Shown piece after piece: positions 57,601 through 64,000 of a stretch of DNA of 64,000 nt. The translations under genes and the position numbers were made by a program. The stretch is taken from positions 67,001-131,000 of the forward strand of contig JBAMJV010008513.1 of assembly GCA_037951105.1 (NCBI GenBank), read 5' to 3'. The stretch's first letter is position 1. Each line of letters begins with the position of its first letter. The notes under the pieces were generated by a model. That model saw nothing but the letters and a program-made list of their open reading frames with translations. It searched no databases and was not told the DNA's origin. This DNA is from Echinarachnius parma. Its lineage: Eukaryota; Echinodermata; Echinoidea; Clypeasteroida; Echinarachniidae.

Positions 57601-60600
57601 AAGCATGTCTTTGATTTCTTCATTAAATGTTAAAGCAATCATAATGTTTTGCCTTCGAAATTGAACATGTGATTCATTTCTAAAGTCATCTTTTAATAGA
57701 GATACTTTATACCTAAATCTATACAAAACCACTTCGGTAAATTTTCTTCAATGCTTAATTTCTTCAACATTCCATGTAAGTGATGACTCAAAAAGGGTTA
57801 AAATACGCTTTTCACTATTATTTTCAAAACTTTAATCTTTCATATTTTAGCCATTGCTAAACGACTTTATATCAATTCAAATAAACAAAGAGACTTACCA
57901 ACGCATGATGGGATTGATCCATTCAGGACCCCGGTAGCTAGACATGTGAGTTTTGAGTCTCCGTTTATCTTGAGTTCCTCATCCGCGCACTGGAAATCAC
58001 ACACGGTGTTGTAGTCAACGGCACTTCCCACTGCACAGCTACCTTGAAGCAGTTGGGAGTCGTACTGAACATGGCAGGTGATAACTGCCACGAAAAATAC
58101 ATGGAATAGAAACAAATTTTCATGAAAAAGATGTTTTCACCCAAGTGCCCCCCTTAAAGCCCTATATTTGACCAACTTATTCAAGATATCTCATAACTTT
58201 GTTGACATGTGCAACGGTTTGATACAGTGATACAGTCAACAATTTCTCTAGCGAGTAAGGAACTGATGAAAAGTGGTCGCTATAGACAGGTTGTCACATT
58301 AGACAGGTTGGCAGCCATTGTGCCTATATGCACATTTATAATTAATTGGCAAATGTACACGCAGTCACGTATCCATAGTTGCATAGTTCGCATGCATAGC
58401 CAAAAAAAAAAATGAAATTACATATTGGTATTATACTTCAAATGATATTACTTGTTTGCATTAGATTTTGTAGTGGCATTACAATTGGAAAATGTGTCAA
58501 TGTGTCATTTATTTACTCATCAAAAGAGAATATCAGATACGCTTATGCGCATGTGTATAGTTGCTATCATAATAGTTCTGAAGTCAAGCACTTTATGAAC
58601 CAAAGTACTATACCACTAATTGCCTATTAACAACAAATTCATTTCAGTGGGCATATCTCAGCGAATGATTAACATTCTATTGATTTTTAGTATTTGGATA
58701 TTTGTTGTTATGCTCTTTCGAAAAAAAAAAATATTAAAATAGATTTGTAAGACGTCATAGCTTATGTACTCTATTAATCATGTTTATGTATGGATATGTA
58801 CCCTATTACTTACTGTTATCGGTTAGTATTCACGAATAATTCGTCATGCTATTCATTTGTGATTATTACGCCTTTCTCTAATTTTGTATGTATTCATATC
58901 TCCTTATAGCTCGTGAGTCGTTCAAGTTTAATAATTTGATACAGGGAAACCCCGTTATAACGAGATAGTCGGGACTATCGATTTTACCTCGTTATAACCG
59001 GAATCTCGCTATAACCGAGCTCGTTATAAGTGGAGCATTATGCCATTGGAACAATCGGGACCAAAGGATTCTCCTCGTTGTAAACCGTACCTCGTTATAA
59101 GCGAGCTCGTTATAACAGGGTTTCCCTGTATTTGTAAATATCGCTTCACATGACACTGTAATTGTATGAAGTATACAACATTGAAAAATTAATTCTTACT
59201 TACTTCCATGCACTGCAACTAGTTTATGTAATGTTCTTAAATCTCTAGCCCAGTAATTGTTAATTCAATAATAAACCAATATGGCATATACATTGGTACG
59301 TGATGCTTATTGACTTTGTAATTTATCAATCGATATATTAAACCATAATATAATTTACTGTTTTCGTTAGTATTCATGCGTAACTCGCGATAGTATTCAT
59401 GTATTTGATTAATTTTTAAATTATTGTATATAATATTAATCATACCTCGTGAGATCAAAAATGTTATTTTAGATGTTTGTAAATTGTGTTGCAAATGATA
59501 TTGCAATTCAGCTTGTAGCCGTGAATGTGACATTTTGTTGAATACATCCCATTGTTATTATAAGTATTTTGGGACCAGTCCTGAACAGGTAGGTTAATTG
59601 AAAATGTATAGAAAATTTTATGACCATAAATTCATAGTAAAAGTAAAACATTAATTTGAACTGCATTATAGTAGGATAGTTCAGCAATTTCTAAACGGAT
59701 ATTGCTCAAACAACATTGCTTTTTTAATGATGTGTTTTTGCAACTCCAAAACTAATTTACCTCACAAATGTGTACGAAGGCACCTTCTAGCAGGAACTCT
59801 ACTACCCCTGTTAACCAACAGCTAAACTAAATAATCCATTTAACACTACCTGGTTACTGTAAAGAATGGATTAGTAAAAAGTCCTTACGCTGACAAACAG
59901 GAGGAGAGGAGAGCGCGCCATCCGGGTTGCATACAGCAACATTGTCAGTTAGAAACTCATATCCAGCAGCATCACAATCAAACTGGCATTGGGTGCCCTC
60001 TGTAACATCACTTCCTGCCGCACAGCCGCCCAGAACGTCTGTGACTGGTCCGACATAACTCACCCTGCACAACCCTGTTATATAATTTGAATTTAATGAT
60101 ATTAAAGAGGGAAAGTTACTTTCCATTAAAGAGTTCACGCCAAGTTATGTTAAGTTCTGCCGAGTTGACTCAAGCTTGCCTGATTTGTAGCGCATATTAC
60201 TGCTAGTTCAGCACAAATCATTTGGAGTTATATTTCTAGATGAATTCACAAATTCTACATTGCTTTTGCCTCCTCGGCCAACTCGCCTCTACTTTTTTTT
60301 TCTTGGCTAAGTGTAAGAGACGCATTATAACTTTTCTTAATGAAATATTTATATTGTGATTAAAAGTTCAACATGGATATCTTATGAATTACCAATACAG
60401 ATGATTTGTCATACTTACGTTATTCATTAATCTGCTGACATGCAATATTTGAATGAAATATACAAAACTTACTAATGCAGTTTGGAACTTCCTCTGAGAA
60501 ATTTCCACTGGCCTGACATGTCATCTGAGAGGAGCCCTCAAGCTGATAACCATCCGCGCAGGCGAACGAACAATTGCCCCTCCACTCAACAGAGGCTCGT

Positions 60601-61910
60601 ACAGGACAACTTCCACTTAACCCAGCAACCAAATCATAGACAGGAACATCGCAAGTTACAGCTGGTTATGGAATAAATAGAAAGAAAAGGAAACATATTG
60701 GAGCTGATATAGAATTGTCTGAAAATATAAAATGATTTTGCTAGTGATTGCCCAGAATATTACACGAAGTGCCAGATAAGCTGTCTGGTTTGTTTAACGA
60801 GGCGCGCACAAATAAAATAAAATATTATTTCCCATTATTTAGTCTGAACAATAAAGTGTAATATCAAAAGATATCATGGCAACCACATGACGACATGTAT
60901 TGAGCCAATCAATCACTCGTATGTGACTATTTTTACAAGGAGACTGGGCATAATCACTTAATTTGACCCAAATGTTTACTACTGTACCTGCTTCATAATG
61001 TGTTTATAATTTTCATCAAACATTAGATCGCTATAATTTAGGAAAATCTTGATATTGACAATTCATTGCTTCATTCTCAAATCGGATTCATGGCACGAAA
61101 TGGCAACTTGCCGGCACACTAGTTAATGTTTTTTCTTATATTTCAATAATCTACACCTACTTTGATATCATTAATAGAAACAAATTAGGAGTTGCCAAAT
61201 TCTTTTCAGGAAATAAAGATTAATTGCATTAAAATAGCCCTCGGTCTGGATGGGTTAAGCAAGAAGACCAAACTTACAGAGGTGGCACTTTATCCCAGTG
61301 TTTCCATCGGGGCAGAGGCATGCATCATTTTCACAGGTTCCTCCATTAAGGCAAGGGTCTGTGGTGCAGTTGACTGCATAATATGGATACAATTAAAGGG
61401 TTAATATAGCAATTGGAAACAAGAAAGCATGTCTTTGATTTCGTCATTAAATGTTAAAGCAATCCTAACGTTTTTGCCTTCAACATTGAAAATGTAATTC
61501 TATCTAAAGTAATCTTTTAATAGAGATATTTAATACCTTAATCGATACAAAAACCACTTCAGTAAATTTTCCTCAATGCTTTATTTCTTAAACATTCCAT
61601 GTAAGTGATGACTCGAAAAGGGTTAAAATACGCTTTTCAGTATCACTTAAAAAAACTTGAATCTTTCATATTTTAGCCATTGCTGAACGACTTTATATCA
61701 ATTCAAATAAATAAAGAGACTTACCAGCGCATGATGGGATTGATCCATTCAGGACTCCGGTAGCTAGACATGTGAGTTCTGAGTCTCCGTTTATCTTGAG
61801 TTCCTCATCCGCGCACTGGAAATCACACACGGTGTTGTAGTCAACGGCACTTCCCACTGCACAGCTACCTTGAAGCAGTTGGGAGTCATACTGAACAGGG
61901 CAGGTGATAA
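30499..61910 (-). CDS. CCP/EGF/SEA type-I membrane receptor, 17 exons, 5' end beyond the window
   Basis: Exons in transcript order: 61910-61725, 61373-61278, 60661-60473, 60074-59889, 58084-57899, 57549-57454, 52905-52813, 51523-51383, 49306-49187, 48702-48601, 45909-45793, 40962-40832, 37296-37065, 36222-36062, 35519-35472, 34311-34118, 30627-30499. Modules are CCP, EGF, CCP x3, EGF x2, calcium-binding EGF, three EGF-like, SEA, EGF, Thr-rich stalk, transmembrane helix and cytoplasmic tail. CCP modules bear six cysteines, as in selectins, and lack the usual Trp. Every extracellular junction is phase 1 except the one inside SEA and the damaged EGF at 36,062-36,222. Such proteins act at the cell surface in adhesion or recognition; no ligand is inferable. 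I do not recognise a named orthologue. Oddities: a one-base frame break in the last EGF exon, a short SEA, and a duplicated CCP+EGF exon pair. Confidence 0.85.
30628..32277 (-). other. Receptor last intron, first part
   Basis: Mostly unique AT-rich DNA. A G run at 30,966-30,980 is followed by (GGGGGT)n. GAGGGGGCATTAAGAGGGGG lies near 31,290. No exon is seen. Confidence 0.5.
32278..33328. mobile_element. Mariner-type MITE, 1.05 kb
   Basis: Ends CAGAGTGAGTCAGAAAAAAT and TTTTTTCTGACTTACTCTG are flanked by TA. Arms of about 160 bp pair (for example TGCTGGGAGGATAACT). A solo right arm recurs at 35,160-35,342. Internal poly-C and CA repeats lie at 32,530-32,590. Confidence 0.85.
33329..34117 (-). 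other. Intron DNA, nothing recognised
   Basis: No bounded element or exon was recognised between the mariner MITE and the transmembrane exon. Confidence 0.45.
34118..34311 (-). CDS. Receptor exon: transmembrane helix and proximal cytoplasmic tail
   Basis: [20 protein letters not shown], then [11 protein letters not shown] is a clear membrane span, followed by [20 protein letters not shown], then YMHM and STMVTM. The donor at ATG|GTGATG keeps phase 0 with the last exon; a nearby GAG|GTTCGT would create a stop at the junction. Confidence 0.82.
34567..35121 (-). mobile_element. TTAA MITE family 1, inverted copy in a receptor intron
   Basis: Starts TTAAAGGGGTAGTTTAGTTT and ends ACTAATTACCCCTTTAA, with the usual GAGGGCGCC and CAGCGCCCTCTCTAC landmarks. 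Confidence 0.85.
35160..35342. mobile_element. Solo arm of the 32.3-kb mariner MITE family
   Basis: TGCTGGGAGGATGACTCTAC and GAGACATTTTGTCTGACTC at its end match one arm of the full copy; the other arm is absent. Confidence 0.75.
35472..35519 (-). CDS. Receptor exon: short Thr-rich stalk
   Basis: Phase 1-1, 48 nt, [16 protein letters not shown]; acceptor TTAACAG, donor ATG|GTAAGG. Thr/Ser/Pro composition suggests an O-glycosylated stalk. Confidence 0.8.
36062..36222 (-). CDS. Receptor exon: membrane-proximal EGF with an apparent one-base deletion
   Basis: The best acceptor (ATTCCAG) gives [11 protein letters not shown] in the incoming frame. The clear EGF text [20 protein letters not shown], then [20 protein letters not shown] is in a different frame, with the break between about 36,188 and 36,200. 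The exon is 161 nt; a phase 1-1 exon would need 162. Either a true deletion, a polymorphism or a sequence error. Confidence 0.7.
36297..36692. repeat. (CAT/CAC)n hypervariable trinucleotide repeat
   Basis: A long run of CAC, CAT, ATC and ACC triplets, densest at 36,474-36,690. It yields long His-rich or Val/Met-rich open frames that I consider artefacts. Confidence 0.9.
36693..37009. mobile_element. TTAA MITE family 3, 317 bp
   Basis: Starts TTAAAGGGACTTAGTAACAT and ends GTTACTAAATCCCTTTTTAA, flanked by TTAA. It inserted into the trinucleotide repeat 55 bp from the SEA exon. Its end sequence also forms half of the 66-bp array in vigilin. Confidence 0.85.
37065..37296 (-). CDS. Receptor exon: C-terminal SEA strands and Ser/Thr/Asn linker
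   Basis: Enters in phase 0, leaves in phase 1. [20 protein letters not shown], then FYSGSLG resembles the last SEA strands. The usual G-S autoproteolysis site reads DGV here. A roughly 45-residue linker with potential N-glycosylation sites (NET, NAT) follows. Confidence 0.75.
37380..38300. repeat. Cluster of inverted copies of the C/G-rich dispersed family
   Basis: Three partial copies with CCCCCTCCCACGGTAG, TAGATAGGAAATTC..GGCTTA, GTATCTGGGAAAGC and TGACACACYAATRAATATGC repeat every few hundred bases; a 19-nt G run is at 37,387-37,405. No exon is identified, although a small SEA exon might be expected somewhere in this intron. Confidence 0.65.
38560..38690. repeat. Poly-G-rich end of a hAT-like element
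   Basis: Long G runs at 38,566-38,590 and 38,630-38,643 precede CCCCCGTTGTCTACGCCCCTG. The inverse, CAGGGGCGTAGAC, is a hAT-type terminus. Confidence 0.5.
38783..39285 (-). mobile_element. TTAA MITE family 2, inverted copy
   Basis: Starts TTAAAGTGATAGTTGAATAT and ends CACACTTCCTTTAA. It shares AAATATCGCCCGTTGATTGC with the 28.7-kb copy. Confidence 0.75.
39410..40052. mobile_element. Two tandem fold-back elements
   Basis: Four alternating arms begin or end with CAACAAAAAAGTAAGTTCCC or its inverse (about 39,411, 39,735, 39,745 and 40,050). The inner text AACTCGGCAGGAT..GTTCCTACACTT is mirrored. They form two head-to-tail hairpins. Confidence 0.8.
40165..40255. repeat. Poly-G cluster
   Basis: G runs at about 40,206-40,220 and 40,226-40,248 are interrupted by single T, A or C bases. 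A C run of about 23 nt follows at 40,674-40,695. Confidence 0.85.
40832..40962 (-). CDS. Receptor exon: N-terminal half of a SEA domain
   Basis: Enters in phase 1, leaves in phase 0. [20 protein letters not shown], then [20 protein letters not shown], then IEET matches the first strand, the L-x-DP-x-S loop and helix 1 of SEA domains. Acceptor TATATAG, donor ACT|GTAAGT. Confidence 0.8.
41290..42380. mobile_element. Large imperfect palindrome with CGTACGAT words
   Basis: AGGGTGACTAGATTATAAATGCATG and the following 200 bp (41,684-41,890) are mirrored at 42,080-42,290. Outer flanks share CGTACGAT and CACGGC motifs. The loop is about 190 bp. No coding frame. Confidence 0.75.
42870..43025. mobile_element. 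Small fold-back element
   Basis: ATGTTCCACTCCCGAGGGAT..TTTAAAATGCT pairs with AGCATTTAAAATCCCGAGGGG..AACATCCCATG. It sits directly before the LINE. Confidence 0.65.
43095..45560 (+). mobile_element. CR1/L2-group LINE, 5'-truncated, reverse transcriptase nearly intact
   Basis: ORF segment 43095-43685 is the linker between endonuclease and RT. ORF 43682-45247 (521 residues) is the RT with [56 protein letters not shown] and the catalytic FADD box ([10 protein letters not shown]). The two frames are split by a small duplication of ACTTCATTTT near 43,665-43,683. The 3' UTR ends in TACAATTCAATTCATTAATTC. No endonuclease domain is seen upstream. It is antisense to the receptor gene in a large intron. 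Confidence 0.9.
45630..45792 (-). mobile_element. Pogo/Tigger-like MITE relic
   Basis: Reading the minus strand, TACAGTCAAACCTCTCTATA is followed by CCGACCACTC and CTATAGACAGTTGG. Related relics occur near 58,226 and 62,145. It abuts the EGF-like exon at 45,793. Confidence 0.6.
45793..45909 (-). CDS. Receptor exon: cysteine-rich EGF-like module
   Basis: Phase 1-1, [20 protein letters not shown], then [17 protein letters not shown]; six cysteines. It joins in frame to the SEA exon through [11 protein letters not shown]. Confidence 0.82.
46110..46700 (+). repeat. About 152-bp tandem repeat with TGACCTTTGACCT motifs (3-4 copies)
   Basis: Units share CATATATTAAGTCCTGTGAC, CTTTGACCTCATGAGCCCCA, ATCTAATCAGATCATTGTC and GGTTCTAGAGATATCGCGA. 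Unit starts are about 46,271, 46,425 and 46,578, with a diverged one before. Two units hold a perfect DR1 (46,448-46,460 and 46,601-46,613). Confidence 0.85.
46742..46985. repeat. Poly-G-punctuated triplication ending in a hAT-like terminus
   Basis: Three segments begin with G runs (46,742-46,764, about 46,854 and about 46,942) and share GCGCACACCTTATGTATTTC and AAAATGGCCCCTTATGTTTT. The right edge reads CCCGTAGCTACGCCACTG, whose inverse CAGTGGCGTAGC is a hAT-type end. Confidence 0.75.
46995..48280. mobile_element. 1.3-kb fold-back element with AAGATGGC words
   Basis: TCCTAAGAAATCGAAGCTGC..GGAAAGTGGTTTAATTTGC at the left is mirrored by GCAAATTAAACCACTTTCC..GCTTCGATTTCTTAGG at the right. Inner pairs include TTGCCAAGG and GGGAACCTGGAAAGT text. 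Imperfect throughout. Confidence 0.75.
48601..48702 (-). CDS. Receptor exon: short cysteine-rich EGF-like module
   Basis: Phase 1-1, [20 protein letters not shown], then [13 protein letters not shown]. Six cysteines with EB/EGF-like spacing; acceptor CTTTAG, donor AAG|GTAATT. Confidence 0.85.
49187..49306 (-). CDS. Receptor exon: EGF module
   Basis: Phase 1-1, [20 protein letters not shown], then [15 protein letters not shown]; acceptor TTTCAG, donor ATAC|GTAAGC. Confidence 0.9.
49500..49765 (+). mobile_element. Possible LINE 3' tail
   Basis: AT-rich 3' UTR-like text runs to TGTTGCAATAAATAAATACA and a poly-A run at about 49,755. No RT coding. Confidence 0.35.
49766..50361. other. Intron DNA, nothing recognised
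   Basis: No exon or bounded element was recognised between the LINE-like tail and the 424-bp duplication. Confidence 0.45.
50362..51209. repeat. Exact tandem duplication, 424-bp unit x2
   Basis: Copies 50362-50785 and 50786-51209 show no difference by eye. Inside each unit a smaller about 20-bp motif (GTGGCTATAGGTCAGATTTA) repeats six or more times and continues for two partial copies beyond 51,209. It lies in a receptor intron. Confidence 0.93.
51383..51523 (-). CDS. Receptor exon: calcium-binding EGF module
   Basis: Phase 1-1, 47 residues starting [17 protein letters not shown] and [12 protein letters not shown] satisfy the calcium-binding and Asp/Asn-hydroxylation consensus of cbEGF. Donor ATC|GTAAGT. 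Confidence 0.92.
51524..52055. other. Intron DNA, nothing recognised
   Basis: AT-rich, no element boundary or exon recognised. Confidence 0.45.
52056..52620 (+). mobile_element. LINE ORF2 C-terminal fragment with poly-G interruption
   Basis: [20 protein letters not shown], then VDMHRWG, then after a G run (about 52,414-52,435) [14 protein letters not shown] and a basic tail match the C-terminal region of Jockey/CR1-like ORF2 proteins. The G run stands where a short Cys-containing loop is expected. Antisense to the receptor. Confidence 0.75.
52813..52905 (-). CDS. Receptor exon: EGF module
   Basis: Phase 1-1, [20 protein letters not shown], then [10 protein letters not shown], six cysteines; acceptor ATCCAG, donor CTG|GTAAGT. 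Confidence 0.9.
53450..53873. repeat. Segmental-duplication block 1a (matches 60,845-61,255)
   Basis: Shared text includes ATGGCAACCACA.GACGACAT, GTATTGAGCCAATCAA, TGCCAAATTCTTTTCAGGAA and CTGGATGGGT. Block 1a is separated from its continuation (57,430 onward) by the LINE; in copy 2 the two parts are contiguous. Confidence 0.88.
53874..57430 (+). pseudogene. Broken LINE (endonuclease end, RT, C terminus) inserted into the duplicated intron
   Basis: Order along the strand: endonuclease end [12 protein letters not shown] (53,870), linker with [20 protein letters not shown] (about 54,520), RT with [19 protein letters not shown] (54,760), [16 protein letters not shown] (54,950), [18 protein letters not shown] (55,310) and YADDSTLF (55,395), then after a nested element [20 protein letters not shown] (56,757). 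Frames change several times and stops occur, so it is inactive. Its borders are given by comparison with the uninterrupted copy at 61.25 kb. Confidence 0.88.
55685..56743. mobile_element. hAT-type non-autonomous element nested in the LINE, 8-bp target duplication
   Basis: The LINE frame is interrupted and resumes with CTGGGAGC duplicated at 55677-55684 and 56744-56751. Ends CAAGGGCGTCGAT and ATCGACGCCCCTG are inverted repeats. The interior has two related about 180-bp repeats (AAGCTTTGGGATTTGTAATA) and long G/C runs near the right end. Removing it restores the RT-tail reading ..QMLGALRRV. Confidence 0.88.
57454..57549 (-). CDS. Receptor exon: EGF module, copy 1
   Basis: Phase 1-1, [20 protein letters not shown], then [16 protein letters not shown] insertion begins about 20 bp into the following intron side (left). 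Confidence 0.9.
57899..58084 (-). CDS. Receptor exon: CCP module, copy 1
   Basis: Phase 1-1, [15 protein letters not shown] to IPSCV. Same length as its duplicate at 61725-61910. Confidence 0.9.
58940..59130. mobile_element. Pogo/Tigger-like MITE, 187 bp, TA target
   Basis: TACAGGGAAACCCCGTTATA and TAACAGGGTTTCCCTGTA ends with internal CTCGTTATAA repeats. Absent from the matching position of duplication copy 2, so inserted after the duplication. Confidence 0.88.
59131..59888. other. Intron DNA, end of duplication block then unique sequence
   Basis: Up to about 59,530 this matches 63,660-64,000. The remainder up to the CCP exon shows nothing recognisable. Confidence 0.5.
59889..60074 (-). 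CDS. Receptor exon: CCP module
   Basis: Phase 1-1, [17 protein letters not shown] to PPVCQ, six cysteines, acceptor TAACAG, donor CAGC|GTAAGG. Confidence 0.88.
60473..60661 (-). CDS. Receptor exon: CCP module
   Basis: Phase 1-1, [17 protein letters not shown] to VPNCI, six cysteines, acceptor AACCAG, donor ATTA|GTAAGT. Confidence 0.88.
61278..61373 (-). CDS. Receptor exon: EGF module, copy 2
   Basis: Phase 1-1, [20 protein letters not shown], then [11 protein letters not shown], six cysteines in EGF spacing. Near-identical to 57454-57549, with Thr/Ile, Leu/Arg, Pro/Thr and Asn/Tyr differences. Confidence 0.9.
61725..61910 (-). CDS. Receptor exon: CCP (sushi) module, copy 2 of a duplicated pair
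   Basis: Phase 1-1, 62 residues, [15 protein letters not shown] to IPSCA, six cysteines. Near-identical to 57899-58084. First receptor exon in the window; its 5' phase requires another exon beyond 64,000. Confidence 0.9.
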
Positions 61911-62459
61911 CTGCCGGGAAAAATACATGGAATAACAATTTTTTTTTTGAAAAAGACGTTTTCACCCAAGTGCCTCCCCTTAATGCCCCAGATTTGACAA
62001 AATTATTCAAGAGATCTCATAACTTTGTTGACATGTGCAACGGTTTGATAACATTTTCCACTGATGTCGATGATGAGCGAACATTCTTCAGTAAATTAAT
62101 GTTACATTTTATATGGCCGAGTAATGAGCAAAAAAAGAAAGTGATACAGTCAAACATGTCTCTAGCAACTAATGAACTGGTGAAAAGTGGCCGCTATAGA
62201 TAGTTCGTGACATTAGACAGGTTGGCGGCCATTGTGCCTATGTGCGCATTTATAATTAATTGGCAAATGTACACACAGTCACGTATCCATAGTTGCATTT
62301 AGTATTTTTTGCATGCATAGCCACAACAAAAATGAAATTACATATTGGCATTATATTTCAAATGATATTTTATGTTTGTATTATATTTTTTAGTGGCATT
62401 AAAATTGCAAAATATGTCAATGTGTCATTTATTTACTCATCAAGAGGGAATATTAGATA

Positions 62460-63392
62460 TTATATCCTACATGAATGAAATCCTGTCCAGTGATTGGTCT
62501 ACATAGCGTCATGTGACCAAACATAGTAATGCCCATGGAGAAAAATGTGCTATGCGTGACGTCATTCATGGAATAGTAAATGCTATTCCATGAATGACGT
62601 CATAGACGCCGGGTGATCATATTGAGCCCATAGAGATGCGTGTTATAAAACTTCCCTGCGAGCAGAGGTCTTGTTTTACCTTGCGAAAGATGCTCGCCGA
62701 GATTTCTCAAAGAGTTATTTAAAAAGAAATACAGAATATTTTCACCCTTGAATATCAATAAGTTCCAAAGAATATTCTAGAGATGCATTTCATGTATAAC
62801 GTATCGGTATTCGAATTTTAAAAATTCGACAATGGTGCACATTGTGCATCGTTGTCCTTCTGTTGTCGTGACACTAATTCGTCATTTAACAATTGGCCGC
62901 GTTGTGCACTGTACTAAGCTGTATGTGTAATGTACGAATAACTACACGTGTGTAGTATGTAAAGCAGGTTAATTATTCACTTTGATGCGCGCGTTTTGCA
63001 TTTGGGTGCGCATTAGCTGTTAATGCGCGTAACCATGAATGGAAAGATAGCGCAATACGCGCTCTGCGCTAGGACTATTGCGCAAAGGGGGTCAGTGTCA
63101 CAAACAGAACATAGTAAGTGCAGTGATGGTTCCATGATAAATGTTTTGTTTTTCTTGATATTTTTCTTGAATTTAATTGTAATCATTTATTTTTGCGATG
63201 ATTATGATTATGCGAAGGATATAAAACAAATATATCATGCACTATTTTGAGCCACTAGTGAAATTATGGATTCCTCGGTGACAGAAAAAGCACTATGTTC
63301 TTCGGGTCTACGACCCTCAGAACATAGTGCTTTTTCTGTCACCTCGGAATCCATAATTTCAACTAGAGGCTCTCAGTGCATGGTATATTTGT
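62460..63392. mobile_element. Insertion private to duplication copy 2, with hairpins
   Basis: Breaks the alignment with copy 1 after AGAGGGAATATTAGATA and resumes at GAGCATGTGTATAG. It holds a perfect short palindrome (ATGACGTCATTC-type arms around 62,557-62,603) and a long one centred near 63,307 whose arms include GACAGAAAAAGCACTATGTT and its inverse. Confidence 0.7.
63222..63392. repeat. Inverted repeat, about 80-bp arms
   Basis: AAACAAATATATCATGCACT..GAGCC..AATTATGGATTCC..GGTGACAGAAAAAGC is mirrored across the loop TCGGGTCTACGACCC. Small mismatches near the outer arms. Confidence 0.85.
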
Positions 63393-64000
63393 TTATGCTT
63401 ATGAGCATGTGTATAGTTTGCTATCATAAGAATTATTAAGTCATGCACTTTATGAACCAGAGTACTATACCAATGATTGCCTATTAACAACAAATTAATT
63501 TGAATGGACATATCTCAACCAATGCTTAACATTCAAGGGATTGTTAGTATTTGGACATTATTTTGATGCTCTTTCGAGGAAAAAAAAATCTAATTTAAAT
63601 ATCAAAATAGATTTCTAAGACGTTATAGCTTCTGCACGTGAAACTGTAATGATTTATATTGTATGTAGTGTACAACATTGTAAATGAATTCTTACTTACT
63701 GCCATGCATTGCAGCTAGTTTATGTAATTTGAAATCTCTAACTAGCCCAGTAATTGTTAAATCAATCATAAAGCATTATGACATATACATTGGTACGTGA
63801 TGCTTATTGACTTTGTAATTTATGTATCGATATAAAACAAAATACATATCAATTACTGTTTTCGTTAGTATTCATGCGTAACTCGTGATACTATATTTCA
63901 TGTTCATGATTTATTTTTCGAATTATTGTATATAATATTATTCATACCTCTTGAGATCATAAATGTTATTTCGATGTTTGTAAATATTGTTGCAAATGAC

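Larger units (their letters stand above)
57430..59530. repeat. Segmental-duplication block 1b (matches 61,265-64,000)
   Basis: Contains the EGF and CCP exons (copy 1), their intron and upstream intron DNA, all recognisable in the same order in copy 2. The copies differ by scattered substitutions and by private insertions. Confidence 0.88.
60845..64000. repeat. Segmental-duplication copy 2
   Basis: Matches 53,450-53,873 plus 57,430-59,530. It carries an extra insertion at about 62,460-63,390 and lacks both the LINE and the pogo-like MITE of copy 1. It continues past the window edge. Confidence 0.85.

Overview
This window looks like nuclear DNA from a marine invertebrate animal. It holds two spliced genes with GT-AG introns and conserved animal domains, AT-rich introns, and a very dense load of fold-back or MITE-like elements, LINE fragments and long poly-G tracts. 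The repeat flavour and the selectin-like CCP/EGF/SEA receptor would suit a hemichordate, echinoderm or similar animal, but I cannot fix the species from sequence alone. Nothing bacterial, plasmid-borne or CRISPR-like is present.

Layout. (1) Positions 952-6668, minus strand: the 5' part of a vigilin (HDLBP-type, multi-KH RNA-binding protein) gene. Six coding exons give about 404 residues; the gene runs off the left edge. (2) Positions 6,669-30,498: roughly 24 kb with no convincing coding exon, packed with TTAA-flanked MITEs, palindromes, LINE tails, a Ty3/Gypsy gag relic, a GC-rich terminal-inverted-repeat element, a mariner-type MITE and poly-G runs. (3) Positions 30,499-61,910, minus strand: at least 17 exons of a type-I membrane protein whose 5' end lies beyond the right edge. 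Reading N to C, the modules are CCP, EGF, CCP, CCP, CCP, EGF, EGF, calcium-binding EGF, three more EGF-like modules, SEA, EGF, a Thr-rich stalk, a transmembrane helix and a 56-60 residue cytoplasmic tail. Nearly all junctions are phase 1, so exons chain cleanly from one to the next. Its introns hold a CR1-like LINE at 43.1-45.5 kb, a second LINE at 53.9-57.4 kb with a nested hAT-type element, an exact 424-bp tandem duplication, and a segmental duplication of a CCP+EGF exon pair (57.4-58.1 kb and 61.3-61.9 kb).

Most striking observation: in vigilin, three separate exon-intron boundaries have been copied by tandem duplication. The donor of exon 3 sits at the edge of a 31-bp x15 array. The acceptor of the same exon sits at the edge of a 66-bp x5 array that also contains a MITE end. 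The acceptor plus first codons of exon 5 are duplicated 114 bp upstream. Each duplicate keeps the splice dinucleotide, and in each case using the copy would give a frameshift or a premature stop. This is a set of built-in decoy (poison) splice sites, whether neutral or regulatory.

Limits: all exon calls come from reading frame, splice motif and phase agreement by eye. Promoters, poly(A) sites and noncoding exons are largely unresolved. Repeat classes are named from terminal motifs and target-site duplications only.
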